Shown here: piece after piece, positions 24,128 to 38,000 of the stretch
Layout: each line of letters opens with the position of its first letter
Numbering within the stretch: the stretch's first letter is position 1
DNA from: Sapria himalayana
Taxonomy: Eukaryota; Streptophyta; Magnoliopsida; Malpighiales; Rafflesiaceae
DNA length: 64,000 bases
Assembly: GCA_029783825.1 (NCBI GenBank)
Contig: JAREIK010011488.1
Coordinates: 1-64,000 of the forward strand
Direction: 5' to 3'
Notes under the pieces: generated by a model
What the model was told of the DNA's origin: nothing
The model's database searches: none
What the model saw: the letters and a program-made list of their open reading frames with translations, nothing else
Translations under genes and position numbers: made by a program

Positions 24128-26261
24128 GAATAAGAAAAATTATAAGAATTAGGAGAATAAAAAAGAAGAATAATAAGAAGAATAAGAATAATTAGTATAA
24201 GAAGAATAAGAAGAATAATAAGAAAAAAGAAAAAAAAAGAAGAATAAGAATAATATGAAACATAAGTAATAAGAAGAATAAGAAGAATAAGAAGAATAAG
24301 AACAAAAAGAAGAATAAGAAGAATTAGAAGAATAAGAAGAATCAAAAGAATAAAAAATAAGAAGAATAAAAAGAATAAGAAAAATTATAAGAATTAGAAA
24401 AATTATAAGAATATGAAGAATAAAAGAATTAGAAGAATTAGAAGAATATGAAAATAATTAGAATTAGAAGAATTAGAAGAATATGAAGAATATGAAGAAT
24501 AATAAAAATAAGAAGAATAAGAAGAATAAGAAGAATGAGAAGAATAAGAAGAATAAGAAGATTAGGAAGAATATGATTAATAAGAAGAATACAATAATAA
24601 TAATAAGAATAAGTAGTATAAGAAGATAAGAAGAGTAATAAGAATTAAAAGAATAAGAAGAATAAGAAGAATAAGAATAAGAGAATAAGAATAATAAGAA
24701 TGAAGATTAAGATATAGGAAGAAAAAAAGAAATAATAAGAATAAGAAATATAAGAATAAGAAGAGTAATTAAAATAAGAAGAATAAGAAGAATAGAAGAA
24801 TAAGAAAAATAAGAATATGAAGAATAAAAATAGAAGAATAAGAAGAAGAATAATAATAAATAGAATATGAAGACTAAGAAGAATAAGAAAAAGAAGAAAA
24901 TAAAATATGAAGAATAAGTAGAAAATTAAGAATAAGAAGAATACGAATAATAAGAAGAAAATAATAATAAGTATAAGAAATAAGAATAATAGAAGAATAA
25001 GAAGAATAATAAGAATAGAAAGAATAAGAACAGAAAAAAAAATATGAAGAATAATAAGATAAGTAGAATAAGTAGAATATCGAATATGTAGAATAATAAG
25101 AATAAGTAGAATAAAATTAATAAGAGAATAAAAAAATGAAGAAGAAAGAAGAATATGTAAAATAAGAAAATATTAAGAATAATAAGAATATGTAGAATAA
25201 GAACAAAAAAAGAATAAAAGAATAATAAGAATGATAGATTAAGAAGAATAAAAAGAATAAGAAGAATAAGAAAATAAAAAAAATAAAAAGAATAAGAAGA
25301 AAAGAAGAATAAGGAAAATAAGAAGAATAGAAGAATATGAATAATATGAATAATAATAAGAATAAGAAAAATGAGAAGAATAATAATACTAAGTAGTATA
25401 AGAAGAATAACAAGAAAAGTAAGAATAAAAGAACAAGTTGATTATTAAAAATAAGAAGAATATGAATAATAGGTAGAATAAGAAGAACAATAAGAATACA
25501 AAGAATAAGAAGAATATTAATTAAAAAGAATAAGAAGAATAGTAGATTAAAAAGAATAAGAAGAATAATTAGAATAAGAAGAATTAAAAAATAAGAAGAA
25601 TAAGAAGAATAAAAAAATAAAAGAATAATAAGAATAAGAAAATAAGTAAGTATGACAAGAATTAAAAGATTTAGAAGAATAAGCAAAATACAATAATAAC
25701 TAGAATAAGAATAATATAATAAGAAGAATAAGAATAATTAAATAATAAGTAGGACAAGTAGAATAAGAGAATTAAAAGAGTATGAAGAATATGAATAATA
25801 ACAAGATAAAATGAATAAGAAAAAAAATAACAATAAGATGAATAAGAAGAATTATATGAATAAGAAGAATAAAGATAATGAAGAAGAAGAAAAATAATAA
25901 TACGAAGATAATAATAATAAAAAGAATAACAACAATAACAAAAATATGTAGAATATAAAAAAAAATAGAATAAGAATAAATATTAAATAAGAAGAATAAC
26001 TCGAATAAGATGAATAAGAAGAAAAAGAAGAATAAAAAAAATAAATAGAATAAGAAGAAAAACAAATATAACAAGAATAAGAATAAAAAATTAGAATACA
26101 AGAAGAATTAAAAGATTAAGAATAATAAAAAGAATAAGGAGAGTAAGTATAATAAAGAAAATAATTAAAAAATAAAATAAAAAGAATTATAAACTAAGCA
26201 GAATAAAATAATAAAAAAATAAGACTAAAAAGAATACTAAGAATAAAAATAAAAATTAGAA

Positions 26262-26298
<37 letters not shown>

Positions 26299-28685
26299 TA
26301 GATAAAGAAAAATTACAAGAATACCAAGAATAACAAGAATACGAATAATAAAAAAAATATATAATAACAAAAATTTGAAGTATAAGAATAATAATAATAA
26401 TTAGAAGAATAATAAGAATAATATGAAGAATAAGAAAAATAAAAAAATAATATATAATAATAATAAGAAGAATAAGATCAAATAGAAGAAATAGAAAAAT
26501 AGAAAAAAGAAAAATAAGAAAATAAGAAAAATAAGATGAATAAAAAGAATAAGAATGAAAGAATAAGAAGAATAAAAAACAAGAATAAGATGAAAAGAAA
26601 AGATGAAGAATAGGAAGAATAAGAAGAAAAGAAAACTAAAATAATAGAAGAATAAGATGTTTCAGAAGAATAAGAAGAATAATAAAAATAAGAAGATTAA
26701 CTAAAATAAGAATAATAATAAGTATAAGAAATAAGAAAAGAAAAAAAAATAAAATTTAATAAAAATAAGAATAATAAGAGGAATAATAAGAATATAAAGA
26801 TTATGAAGAATAAAAAGAATTAGATTAATAAGAAAAATAAAAAAAATAAGAAAATAATATGAAAAAGAAGAAAAAGAAAAAAAAGAAAAAAAAGAAAAAA
26901 AGAAATTGAAGAATTAGAAGAATAATAAAAATAACTAGAATTAGAAGAATAAAAAAATAAAAAAAGAATAATTAAAAAAAGAAGATAAGAAGAAAATGAT
27001 TAATATGAAGAATATGAATAATGAAGAGAATAAGATGAAAATAGTAATAAGAATTAGAAATATAATAAGAATAAGAAAATATCATAATAAATAAATAACA
27101 AGAATAAGTAAAATAAGAAATGATTAGAATAATAAGAAAAGAATATTAAGAAATAAAGAACTATAAGAAGAATAAAAAATAAGAAGAATAAGAAGAAAAG
27201 AATAATCAATAAAATAAAAATACTACGTGAATTATAAGAATATGAAGAATAAAAAATGAATAAGAACAATAAAAAGAATAAGAAGTAAAAGAATAAAAAG
27301 ATTAACAAGAATAAGTAAAATAAGAATAATTAGAATAATACTAATAATAAGAATAATAAGAAAACTAATAAGAAAATAAAGAATAAGAAAGTAGAATAAA
27401 TAGAATAAGTAGAATAATAATAATGAGAAAAGAAGAAGAAGAAGAAGAAGAATAAAAGAATAAAATAATATGAAGATAAAAAGAATAATAAGAATAAGAA
27501 GAATAAGAAGAATACCAAGAATATCAAGAATATCAAGATTAAAAAGAATAAGTAGATTAAAAAGAATAAGAATATGAATAATAGTAGAATAAAAAGAATA
27601 AGAGAAAATAATAATAAAGAAAATTGAGATTAAGATAATAGAATAAAAAAATTAAAAATAATATGAATAATAAAAAGAATAAGATAATAAAAGAATAACA
27701 AGAGAATAACAAGAATAAATAGAATAAGTAGATTAAGAAGAATAAGAATAATATGAATAATAAGTAGAATAAAAATAATAAGAAGAATAAATAGAAAAAA
27801 AAGAATATGTAGGTTAGGAAGAATAAAAATAAAAAGAATAATTAGAATAAGAATTAGAAGATTAGAAGAATTAGAAGAATAAGAAGATTTAGAAGACTAA
27901 GAAGAATAAGAAGAATAAAAAGAATAAGAAGAATAATAGAATAAGAAGTATAAGAAGGATACCAAGAATAAGAAGAATAAAAAGAATAAGAATTTAAAGA
28001 ATAATAATAATAACTAGAATAAGAAGAATTAGAAGAATAAGATTAATAAAAAAAGAATAAAATTAAAAGTACATGAATAATAAAAGAATAAGAAGAATAA
28101 TTAGAATAAGTAGAATAAAATAATTAGAAAAATAAGAAGAATTAGAAGAATATGATGAATAAATAGAATAGATAGAATATTAATAATAAAAAGAATAAGA
28201 ATAATAAGAAGAATAATAAGAGAGTAATAAAACAAAAAGAATATGAAGAATAAGAAGAATAAGAAATATGAAGAATAATTAGAATAAGTAGAATAAAATG
28301 ATTAAGAAGAATAAGAAGAATAAATAGAATAATAAGAATAAAAATAATAAAAAGAATAAGAAGTTAAAAAATTAAAAAAATAAGAGAAAAAATAAAAAAA
28401 AATAAGAAAAATAAAAGAATAAGAAGAATACGAAGAATAAGAAGAATAAAAAGATTATGAAGAATAAGAAGAATAAAAAGAATAAGAAGAATAAGAAGAC
28501 AAAGAGAATAAGAAGAATAAAAAGAATAAGAAGAATAAAAAGAATATGAAGAATAAAAAGAATAAGAAGAAAAAAAGAATAAGAAGACAAAGAGAATAAG
28601 GAAAATAAGGAGAATAAAAAGAAATAGAAGAATAAGAAGAATAAAAAACAATGAGAATAAAAGAATAAGGAGACGAAAAGAAAAA
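24128..28685. repeat. AAG/AAT microsatellite array C
   Basis: 4.6 kb of the same family, more degenerate than A and B with many AAAAAT and TATAAG variants. A (AAT)n patch lies near 26262-26300. A 41-bp irregular stretch starting near 27997 recurs exactly in array D near 39151. Minus-strand open frames (for example 25117-25686) are low-complexity artefacts. Confidence 0.97.
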
Positions 28686-28763
28686 GCTTCTCCCTCAATT
28701 CTAGAGAGAAAAAGTTGTTTTCATAGAGAGAGAAACTCCATTTTGAAGATTTCAGCTTGAGTT

Positions 28764-30213
28764 ATTGAAAAACTCTCTAAACTATATATTAAAATTTATA
28801 CTTTGCTTTGGTTATTAATGAACCCATTCTATTAACTAAGGATTTTGACATGAAGTATGAGGCACCAATAGTCTTCTTCCCAAAGGAACACATGAAGAAG
28901 CTTACTACTCCATTTAAACTTACTCTAATCGGCAAGTTTCATATGGCTACCCAAAGTTCAAAAACATTTATGCATTTATCGAAGCTTTGAAGCTTTGGGA
29001 CTCAGGTAGACTCTCATATTATGATGCAAATCACATAATGTTGTAAATTAAAAAGTTAGAAGACTTCCTCCGCTTATGGCTATGCGGGAAGTGGAAAATC
29101 TCAGGGTTTCCTATGAGATTATTCAAATGGATGCCCAGATTCAAACCGAATAAGGAATCCGTGCAAGTCTTGGTTTGATTTTCTCTCCCTCAACTCCTAT
29201 TTCACCTATTTTTAAGCATTCTCTATATTCTATTACATGGTGTGTGTGTGTGTGTGTGTGTAAGCCATGGCTAATGGATGAAGCTACGGCCTATATGACC
29301 AGGCCTAGCATGGCAAATGTCTTTATTGAAATTGATGCTTCTGTTTCTATTCCTCAAAGGGTGTGGGTAGGCAGTGGTCACTCAAGTGGCTTCTGACAAG
29401 ATATAGTTCCAGAAAAGATACCCAAATACTGCTTAAACTGTAAAAAATTGTGACCTATGAAAATGGAATGTATTGCAAAGGTAAGGAGAAGGATTTTAGG
29501 CAAAATAAAAGAGGGAGAGGGAGAAGGTTTGTATGAAAAATGAATGGGGAGAGGGCAGTGGCAGAAAAAGAGATGGCCGAGGAAGGCCAGATGAGGGGGA
29601 ATGAAGAGATGGGGGGACGTAGGGGAGGTGGGGGAGAATGAATTGGAGGAAAAGGCAGTATGAAGAGGATGGAGGGAGAAGAGAGTGAAGGGGGGTTAGA
29701 AAAAGATAAAGAGGAAGGAAAAAAATAAAAGACAAGAAATTAAAAAATGATTAGATGAAGGGGCTAGAGCAACCGAAGGGGTAGGGATTGGGTTGAAGGG
29801 ATTGGTGGCAAAAGGAAAGAGAGAGGTAGGGAGAAGGGCATTGGAGTTAAAAAAATAAATTGCAAATTTTAACGGGGAAAAGGTTGACCTCTTATCGGAA
29901 AGAGAAACAGAGACCAAAAGCTGGCCTATCACGGGCATGCATGAGGAAATACAGATTTTAGATTTTGCATTGGCACAAGACGACTCAAAGCTACTCAAAC
30001 ATAATGAGCTGGAGTGGATCCTGAATAATAGGGACAGTGCATTGGACAAAATAAAATTGATGAGCTTGCAAATAAACAAACTGAATATAGTAAGTAGCTT
30101 TGAACAGCTACAACCTAGTGCAAGTAAAAGTTCAAGAAACAAAAAAATACTTAAACATGTACTACGAAACAAGATGTATAACTAGATTTCAAGCTAGACC
30201 TAATAATGTATAA
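28764..30213 (+). pseudogene. LINE copy 3 ORF1, start codon lost
   Basis: The ATG used by copies 1 and 2 is ATT here (28764-28766), so the first in-frame methionine lies downstream. The DUF4283 region is readable from about 28807 ('VINEPILLTKDFDMKYEAP', 'FKLTLIGKFHMA'). A (TG)n expansion at 29240-29261 interrupts the 'GKPWLMDEAT' block. The knuckle begins 'CLNCKKL' but its His codon is gone and a stop follows. The C-terminal segment is open at 29937-30185. It ends in TAA at 30211-30213, overlapping the ORF2 ATG at 30206. Confidence 0.8.
29240..29261. repeat. (TG)n microsatellite inside LINE copy 3 ORF1
   Basis: About eleven TG units where copy 1 has GTGTGTG and copy 2 has GTGTGTGGG at the homologous site. 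Confidence 0.9.
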
Positions 30214-32136
30214 TAGCTTATATTGGAACCTAAGAGGAGTAGGAAACCCTCCATCGATAAATAGAAATAAAAAATTAAAATTCACAACATTAGAATAGTA
30301 ATGATAGTTGAACCCATGGTTAGTAAGGATTCACTGGAAGAGTATAAAAAGAAAATAGGACTAGACAAGGTGTTTTCCAATAATAATGGCAAGATATGGC
30401 TGTTATGGAAAAATAAAGTTGATATTAATATTATATCAAAGGCGGACCAGATAATTAACTTTAAACTAGAGAAAAATTCAGAACCAATTATTTTGGTGGT
30501 ATACGCCAACATTTTGCAAGAAAAAAGGAAAGAATTGTAGGGTGAGATGAGAGAGATAGTCGCAAGGAAAGCTCCATGGATCATAGGAGGGATTTTAATG
30601 TGGTTTAGGAATGTTAAAGAGAAAAGTGGAGGAAGGCCTCCTGACCCATTAGCCATAGCTCAATTTAATGAGGCTATAGAAAATGTAAATATTATGGAGG
30701 CTGATTATCTAGGTCCTAATTTCACATGATATAATAACTGGAAAAATGGAGGAGCAATTTGGTCTAGACTAGATCGCATCCTGTATCACACCAAATAGAT
30801 AGATTACTGTGGAGGGGTGAGCATGAAGCACTTAAGCAGAATATGCTCAGATCATAGCCCTCTTCTCCTAAAATTTAAATCTAGAGAGAGAAACAACAAA
30901 CCTTTAAATATCAGAATATGTGGGGAATGCATAAAGATTTTGAGAAAATAGTAAGGGACTCATGGCAAATTCCAAAAACTGGGAATCCCATGTAGGTTCT
31001 AGCTATAAAATTACATAGATTAAAACTAGAACTTAGCCAATGGAATAAAAAGAGATTTAGGAATATAAATAAGAATATTCAAGATGTTGAACTAAAAGTC
31101 AGCTTATTAGAAATATAATACGAGAATACCTAGGATGAACCCTCTAGAATTAATTTGAATAAAGCTAATGTAGAATTAAAATTAATGTTAAATATAGAAA
31201 AAATATTTTGGAAACAAAGGGCCAAAATAAAGTGGCTAAAAGAAGGGGATAGAAATACTAAGTTTTTTAATATAGTTGCAAAATTAAAAGGCCAAAAACA
31301 AGAAATAAAAGGCATAAAAAATGATATTAGTAAATGAGTAGAAGAAGAGGAGAAGATTAAAAAAGTGTTGGAATACTACTTTAAAAGTCATCTTTATGGC
31401 TATAGTCATTAAAGGAATGACACCTTAATTCAGCTCATAGGAAAAAGAGTAATAGAGGATGAAAACAAAGCTTTGAAAGAGAGCCCTAGAGAAGAAGAGA
31501 TAAAGGCTGCAGTCTTTAGTAGAAATAAAGATAGTGCAGCTAGACCTGATGGATGAAACAATGACTTTTATCAACAAGCTTGGAATATAATAAAAGAAGA
31601 CTTGTTAGCCACCATTGTCTGGGTCTTTGCAGGAGTAGAGATTACAAAAGCATGGACCAGCTCATTTATTGTCTTGATTCCCAAGAAGGATAACCCACAA
31701 AAAATTGAGGATTATAGACCTATAAGTCTATGTAACTCGGTGTAAAAAATTCTGGCAAAACTCTTCCAGAATAGTTTAAATAGGGTAAATCCTCCCATTA
31801 TATTGGCTGAACAAGTAGGATTAATTAAAATTAGATTAATGATGGATAATATCAATTTAATCGCAGAATTGATGAAGGAACTAGGTGCTAAAGTTAGGGT
31901 CATAATGTGATTATGAGGTTAGATATGTCTAAAGCATTTGACAGAGTAGAATGAGACATTTTATGCTATACAATGAGAAAAATTAGATTTTTAGAATTTT
32001 GGATAGACCTAATGTATAGATGCATCTCTAGTGCCTGGTTAAAATCTGAATCAATGGGGAGGCATGCGAAGAATTCAAGCCAATCAGAGGACTTAGACAG
32101 GGGGACCTATTATTTCCAGCCTAATTTAATATATAT

Positions 32137-32195
<59 letters not shown>

Positions 32196-34115
32196 CTAAT
32201 AAAATTTAAAAGAGAAAATGAAGGAGGGCAAGATTTTAGCTTCAAATAACCTAGACAATTCCCCAATGTGACCTGCTTGGTGTATGCAGATGATGTGATT
32301 GTTTTTACAATGTTGGGAGATGAATATGATGAGTCTATTTGATATACTATAAGAAGAAATGGGACAACAGCTCAATAAAAATAAATGTCAAATTGTGATT
32401 ATGGGAAAAGCACCCGAAAGGACAGTTCAATGAATCAAAAAAATTACTGGATTTGAATAGAAAAAAGTGGTGTTAATGTACTTGGGGTGCTCAATCTATG
32501 AAGGAAGATTCAAGGAAGAATATCTAGCTTTTTTGATGAACAAGCTTAGAAGTAAATTAGCAGGATGGAATAATAACATGTTGAGCATGGCAGGGTGAAT
32601 TACATTAATCAAACATGTTCTACAAGGCTCTATTGCACATATTCTAATGATTTTGTAGCCCCTGATGAAGGTTTTGAGTAACTTAGAGAAGGAGATGGCT
32701 AATTTCTTATGGGGTAAAAAAACAAGAAAAAACAAGCTACACTGGAAAAAATGGTAAGACATATGTTGCCCAAAGGAGGAGGCAGACCTATGTTTAAACA
32801 AGCTAAATGATATGGCTAAAGCCTGGCATGCAAAAAATGGTGGAGGCTCATATAGAATGATAGTCTATGGGCGAGATACATGAAAGCTAGATATGGAATA
32901 TGAAACAAAGTATTCAAGAATTCTAAAAAAACATCTAAAAGTTGGAAAATGATGTCTAAACAAAAAAAATTAGTAGAAAGTAATGCACTCTTAATTAATA
33001 ACGAATGGAGATGGATTCTGAACCCACGGGAAGGTTACACTCATAAGTGCAAAATTATTAGTAAGAAAAGTAAAAACTCCCCAAGAAGTCTTAAAAGGCA
33101 CTTGGGTGAAAGAGAACCCACAAAAATTTAACATATTCATGTGGAAGCTTCTATCGAATGTCATTCTGGTGGATTCAAATATTCAAAAGAAAGAGGTTAA
33201 ATTAGTTTCTAGGTGTGAATGCTATTTCGCCAGCATAGAAAGCTCAAATCACTTGTTTTCGACAGAAAAGATAGTGGTGGAAGTCTGGGGCTACCTAGGA
33301 AAAGACACACAAATAAGTAATAAGATAGAGGATCTCAAGGATAGATTAATGAGATGGAAGATAAGACACACAAAGAACAAAATATGTAACTGGCTAAGAG
33401 ACTACATCCCACATATCATAGTCTGGTGCTTATGGAAAGCCAGAAACAAAAGTAGATTTGAATGTATTAATATGATTGCTAATTATATAATTGAAGAAAT
33501 TAAAAAAGAGTACATATGGATTTCAGTAAGGATCCCTTTAAGACTCAGAAGCACTGAAATGGAAGATGAAAAAAAAGATATGGGGCCTACATGCAATTAA
33601 AGAAAAAATACATGAGATAAGGATGGTTTGTTGGTATAAACATCCACAAGAAAGAATTGCTCTAAATGCATACGGAAGCTTTAACAGGGATATGGGTATG
33701 GCAGGAGAAGGAAGCATGATAAGAAATGAGCAAGGGGATGTATTAAAAACATTTAGAATGAGGGAAAAAGCATCTCCAGCTTTGCATGTGGGAATGTTAG
33801 CCTTGCTCAAGGACCTTCAAATTTGTAAAGAATACTCTTTATAAATATTCGAGCATGGGTGGACTCTAGTCTACTGGTGAATCTAGCTACAAGTAAAATA
33901 AAGATGTGGTAGTATGATGAGCATATAGTTTCATTTAAAAGCCATTTAACATGCCTAAATGGGGAAGTAACACATACGTTCAGGGAACAAATGCTGTCAT
34001 AGACAAACTAGCAGAGGAAGGCATGAGGAAGGGTTTACAAGAGTTTGATAAAAATATTTTACCGAATAAATACAATGGCCTAATTATACAAGCCTTATAT
34101 TAGAATTCAAAAATA
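30206..34115 (+). pseudogene. LINE copy 3 ORF2 (endonuclease, RT, RNase H), broken
   Basis: Starts 'MYNSLYWNLRGVGNPPS'. Endonuclease pieces are 'MIVEPMVSKDSLEEY', 'NNNGKIWLLWKNKVD', 'WSRLDRIL' and 'CSDHSPLLL' (SDH 30847-30855). RT: 'AWTSSFIVLIPKKDNPQ', 'EDYRPISLCNSV', then a stop, with the catalytic YADD at 32283-32294 preceded by Val (VYADD). The longest open piece, 33106-33600 (164 codons), covers the region after the RT with 'FMWKLLSNVILVDSNIQKK' and the zinc-binding segment 'CECYFASIESSNHLFST'. The RNase H segment near 33650-34000 starts 'IALNAYGSFNRDMGMAGEG', where the family's catalytic D of DGS is replaced by Y. Confidence 0.87.
32129..32195. repeat. (TA)n-(CATA)n-(CA)n-(TA)n compound microsatellite in the RT of LINE copy 3
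   Basis: 67 bp of dinucleotide and tetranucleotide repeats, sitting exactly at the 'NIYIE' codons after the RQGDPLSP block. It disrupts the RT frame. Confidence 0.95.
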
Positions 34116-35019
34116 TTAGGAGGTTAGAGGAAGTTCTAAAATCTAAAGATCTCCCTGGTCTGTAGAAAAATTATAGAAATGTATTTTGTTTTGATTTTTA
34201 GTTTTACTAAAATCGTAGGTATTGTCTAAGATCGTAGAGCAGGGAAAGTAGGAGGAGGTAGGGAAATGAAAAATCATATCCATTGGCAGACATGATTCTG
34301 CTAGCTGCGAATTGTTTACAATTACCTATGCAGACAGTTTGGATCTTTTTTATGAGAAAGTCATCTAAATATATTGCATTGCATTTCTGTTGTGTTTCAT
34401 GGATCACAGACTATTTGAACAGATGAAAGATAGGATAAAGATTGAATGTAGATATTAGAAAGTAGAAGGTAGTAGTAATGCTGACTAAATGGTATGGACT
34501 ATGTGCTGTTGGGCAGAAGGATGACTGTATATGATTATGTACTACTATATTATGCTATGTTCTAGGGTTTTGTAAGTTTACTAGAATATAGGGTCTACAA
34601 CTGGCAAATGATCTAGCAACACAAGACAGACAACATATTAAAGCTTAGGGATAACCAAGCTATGGTGGAACTAGATAAAATAGCAAAGAGGCTGCCAAAA
34701 TTTGTACCTAAAGAAGCAGTAGATATGCTATTAGGAAGTAAGCAGCTGTAGCTGTAAAAGGAAGCAAGCATGCAGACTTAATGGGTAGAGAAGAAAAAGT
34801 AAAACAAAGTATGCTAAAGATCATGAAATTTTGATTAAGGAGAAACTCAAAGCAGTTTTATTTCATATAAAGCTTGACTGTAAAACTCTATTGTGCATTA
34901 TTTTTTTCTTATTTTGTCAAGGGTGTAAAAGGTGCAAAGTGTAGTTCTCTAGATTGTATCAATAGTATTCCTCCGCCAAAAGAGAGGGTTTTATAATTAA
35001 TAAAACAACCTTTAAATAA

Positions 35020-38000
35020 AAGAATAATAAGAATAAGAAAATAACTAGAATAAGAAGTTTAAGAAAAATAAAAAAATAGGAAGAATAAGAAAAATAAGAA
35101 GAATAATAAAAAAAAGAATAATAAAAGACTAAGAAGAATAAGAAGAGAAAATGAAAAATATGATGAATAAGATGAATAAGAAGAATAAAAAAAATAAAAG
35201 AATAAAAAGAAAAGAAGAAAAAGAAGAATAAGAAAAATAAAAATAAAAATAAGAAGAATAAGAAGAATATGGAGAATAAGAAAAATAATAAGAATAAAAA
35301 GAATAAGAAAAATAAGAAAAATAAGAAAATATAAAAATAAGAAAAATAAGAAAATAAGAAAAAAAGAAAAATAAGAAGAATAATAAGAATAAAAAAATAA
35401 GAAAAATATGAAGTATAAATAGAATAATAAGAATATGAATAATAAGAATATGAATAATAAGAACAATAAGAAGAATAAGAAGAATAAAAGAATAAAAGAA
35501 TAAATAGAATAAATGAATTATTAGAAAAACAAGAATAAGAATAATTTGAAGAAAATGAAAAATAAGAAGAATAAAAAGAATAAGAATAATAAAAGAATAA
35601 GAAGAGTAGGAATAATAAAAATAATTATTATTATAAAAATAAAAAGAATAATAAATAGAAAAAATAAGAATAAAGAGAATAAGAAAAAAAGAAGAAAAAC
35701 AAGAATAAAAAGAATAAGAATAATAATTAGAAAAATAATTATAAAAATGAGAAAGGAATATGAATAATAAGAAGAATAATAAGAATAATAAGAAGATGAT
35801 GATGATGATGAAAAGGAATATAAGAATAATAAGAAGAATAATAAGAATAAGAAGAATAAGACTAATAAGAAAAATTAATAAAATAAGAAGAATTATAAAA
35901 AAAGAAGAATATGAAGAATAAGAAAAAAAAGAGGAATAAAAGAATAAGTAGAAAAAGAAGAATAAAAATAATAAGAAGAAAAAGAAGAATAATAAGAATA
36001 TGAATTATAAGACCAAAAGAAGAATAAGAAGAATAAAATAATAAGAAGAATAAAAAGAATAAGAAGAATAACAAGAATTACAAGAATAAGAAGCAAAGGA
36101 AGAATAAAAAGATAAAAAATTAAAGAAGAATAAGAAGAATATCAATCAAAAGAAGTATAAGAAGAATAAAAAGAATTAGAAGAATAAAAAGAATATGAAG
36201 ATTAAGAAGAATAAGAGGAATAAAAGAATAAGAAGAATCTGAGGAATAAGAAAAATAAGAATAGTACAAAGAATAAAAAAAAGTAATAAACAAGAGAATC
36301 CGAACAAAAGGAAGTATAAGAATAATAAAAATAAATAGAAGAATAAAAAGGAAAGGAATAAAAGGAGGAATAAGAAGAATTAGAATAACAAAAAAGTAAG
36401 AAGAAATAAAAGAAATAAAAGAATAAAAATAATAAGAATAAGAAGAATAAATAGAATGAGAAGAATACAAAGAATAAGAATGATAAAAAGAATAAAAATA
36501 AGAAGAATAAGAAGATTAAAAAGAATAAGAAAATTAAGAAGAATAAAAAGAATAATTAGATTAATAAATATAAAAAAGTAAATAGAATAAGTAAAAAATA
36601 AGAATAACAAGAAAAAAAATAATTTTAAGAAAATGAAAAATAAGAAGAATAAGAATAATATGATGAATAAGAAGAAAAAGAATAATAAAAATAATAGGAA
36701 TAATAATAAAATAATAACAAAAAGAATTAAAAGAAAATTATTAAAAATAATAAGAATAAGAATAATAAGAAGAAAAATAATTATAACAATAAGAAAAAGA
36801 ATATGAATAATAAGAAATATAATAAAAATTAGAAGAGAAATAAGAATAAGAAGAATAAGAATACGAAGAATAATAAGAATATGAAGAATAAGAAACATAT
36901 GAAAAAAAAGATATATACGAAGAATAAGAATAAAAAAATAGTATAATAAGAATAATATGAAAAAGAAAAAAAAATAAAAAAAATAAGATGAATAAGAAGA
37001 ATAAGAAGAATAAGAGAATAAGAAGAATAAGAAGAATTAGAAGAATAAGAAGAATCAGAAGAAAAAAGAATAATAAGAAGAATAAAAAAATAAAAATAAA
37101 AATAAAGAATAAGAAGAATAAGAAGATAAAGAAGAATACGAAGAATAACAAGAAAAAGAAAAATAAGAAGAATAAGAAGAATATAAATAATAATAAGAAT
37201 AAGAATAATAAGAAGAATAATAAGAATATAAATAATAAGAAGAATAAGAAGAAGAAAAGAAGAATAATAAGAATATAAATAATAAGAAGAATAAAGAATA
37301 AGAAGAATAAGAAGAATATGAAGAATATGAAGAATAAAAAGATTAAGAAAATTAAGATGAATATGTATAATTAGAAGAATAAGATAAATAAAAAGAATAT
37401 GAAGAATAAAAAGAATAAGAAGAAAAATAAGAATAAGAATAATAAGAATATTAAGAAGAATAAGAAGAATAAAAAGAAAAAGAATATAACTAGAATAAGA
37501 AGAATAAGAAAACTAAATAAAATAAGAAGAATAAGATGAATTAGAAGGATAAGAAGATTAAAAATAAGAACAATAAATAAATAAGAAGTACAAGAATAAA
37601 AAGAATATCAAGAATATGTAAAATAAGAATAATTAGAATAATAAGAATAATAAGAATAATAAGAATAATAAAAAAAACAAGAAGGAATAGAAGATAATAA
37701 GTATATGAAGAATAATAAGAAAGAGAAAATATAATAAGAAGAATATAAATAATAAGAAGAATAACAAGAATAACAAGAATAACAAGAATAACAAGTATAA
37801 CAAGAATAACAAGAATAACAAGAATAAGTAGATTAAGAAGAATAAGAAGAATATGAATAATAAGTAGAATAAAAAGAATAAGAAGAAGAAATAAAAAATA
37901 AGAATATAAATATTCAGAAGAATAAGAAGAATAACTAGAAAAAGAAGAATAAAAAGAATAAGAAGAATTATAATTATAAGAAGAATAAGAAAAATAAGAA

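Larger units (their letters stand above)
28686..35019 (+). mobile_element. LINE copy 3 (plant L1 type), full length, broken
   Basis: 5' end GCTTCTCCCTCAATTCTAGAG with a hairpin variant, ORF1, overlapping ORF2, 3' UTR, and the terminus GGGTGTAAAAGG then CTCCGCCAAAAGAGAGGG (34971-34988) and AATAAAACAACC. Flanked by arrays C and D. It carries two microsatellites that grew inside coding sequence. Confidence 0.9.

Noticed and set aside
35795..35811. (GAT)n patch as a regulatory or binding site
   Set aside because: A short local variant of the triplet array with no further support.
36988..37278. Plus-strand frames of Lys, Asn, Arg and Ile
   Set aside because: Direct translation of AAG/AAT/AGA/ATA triplets in the arrays; not protein coding.
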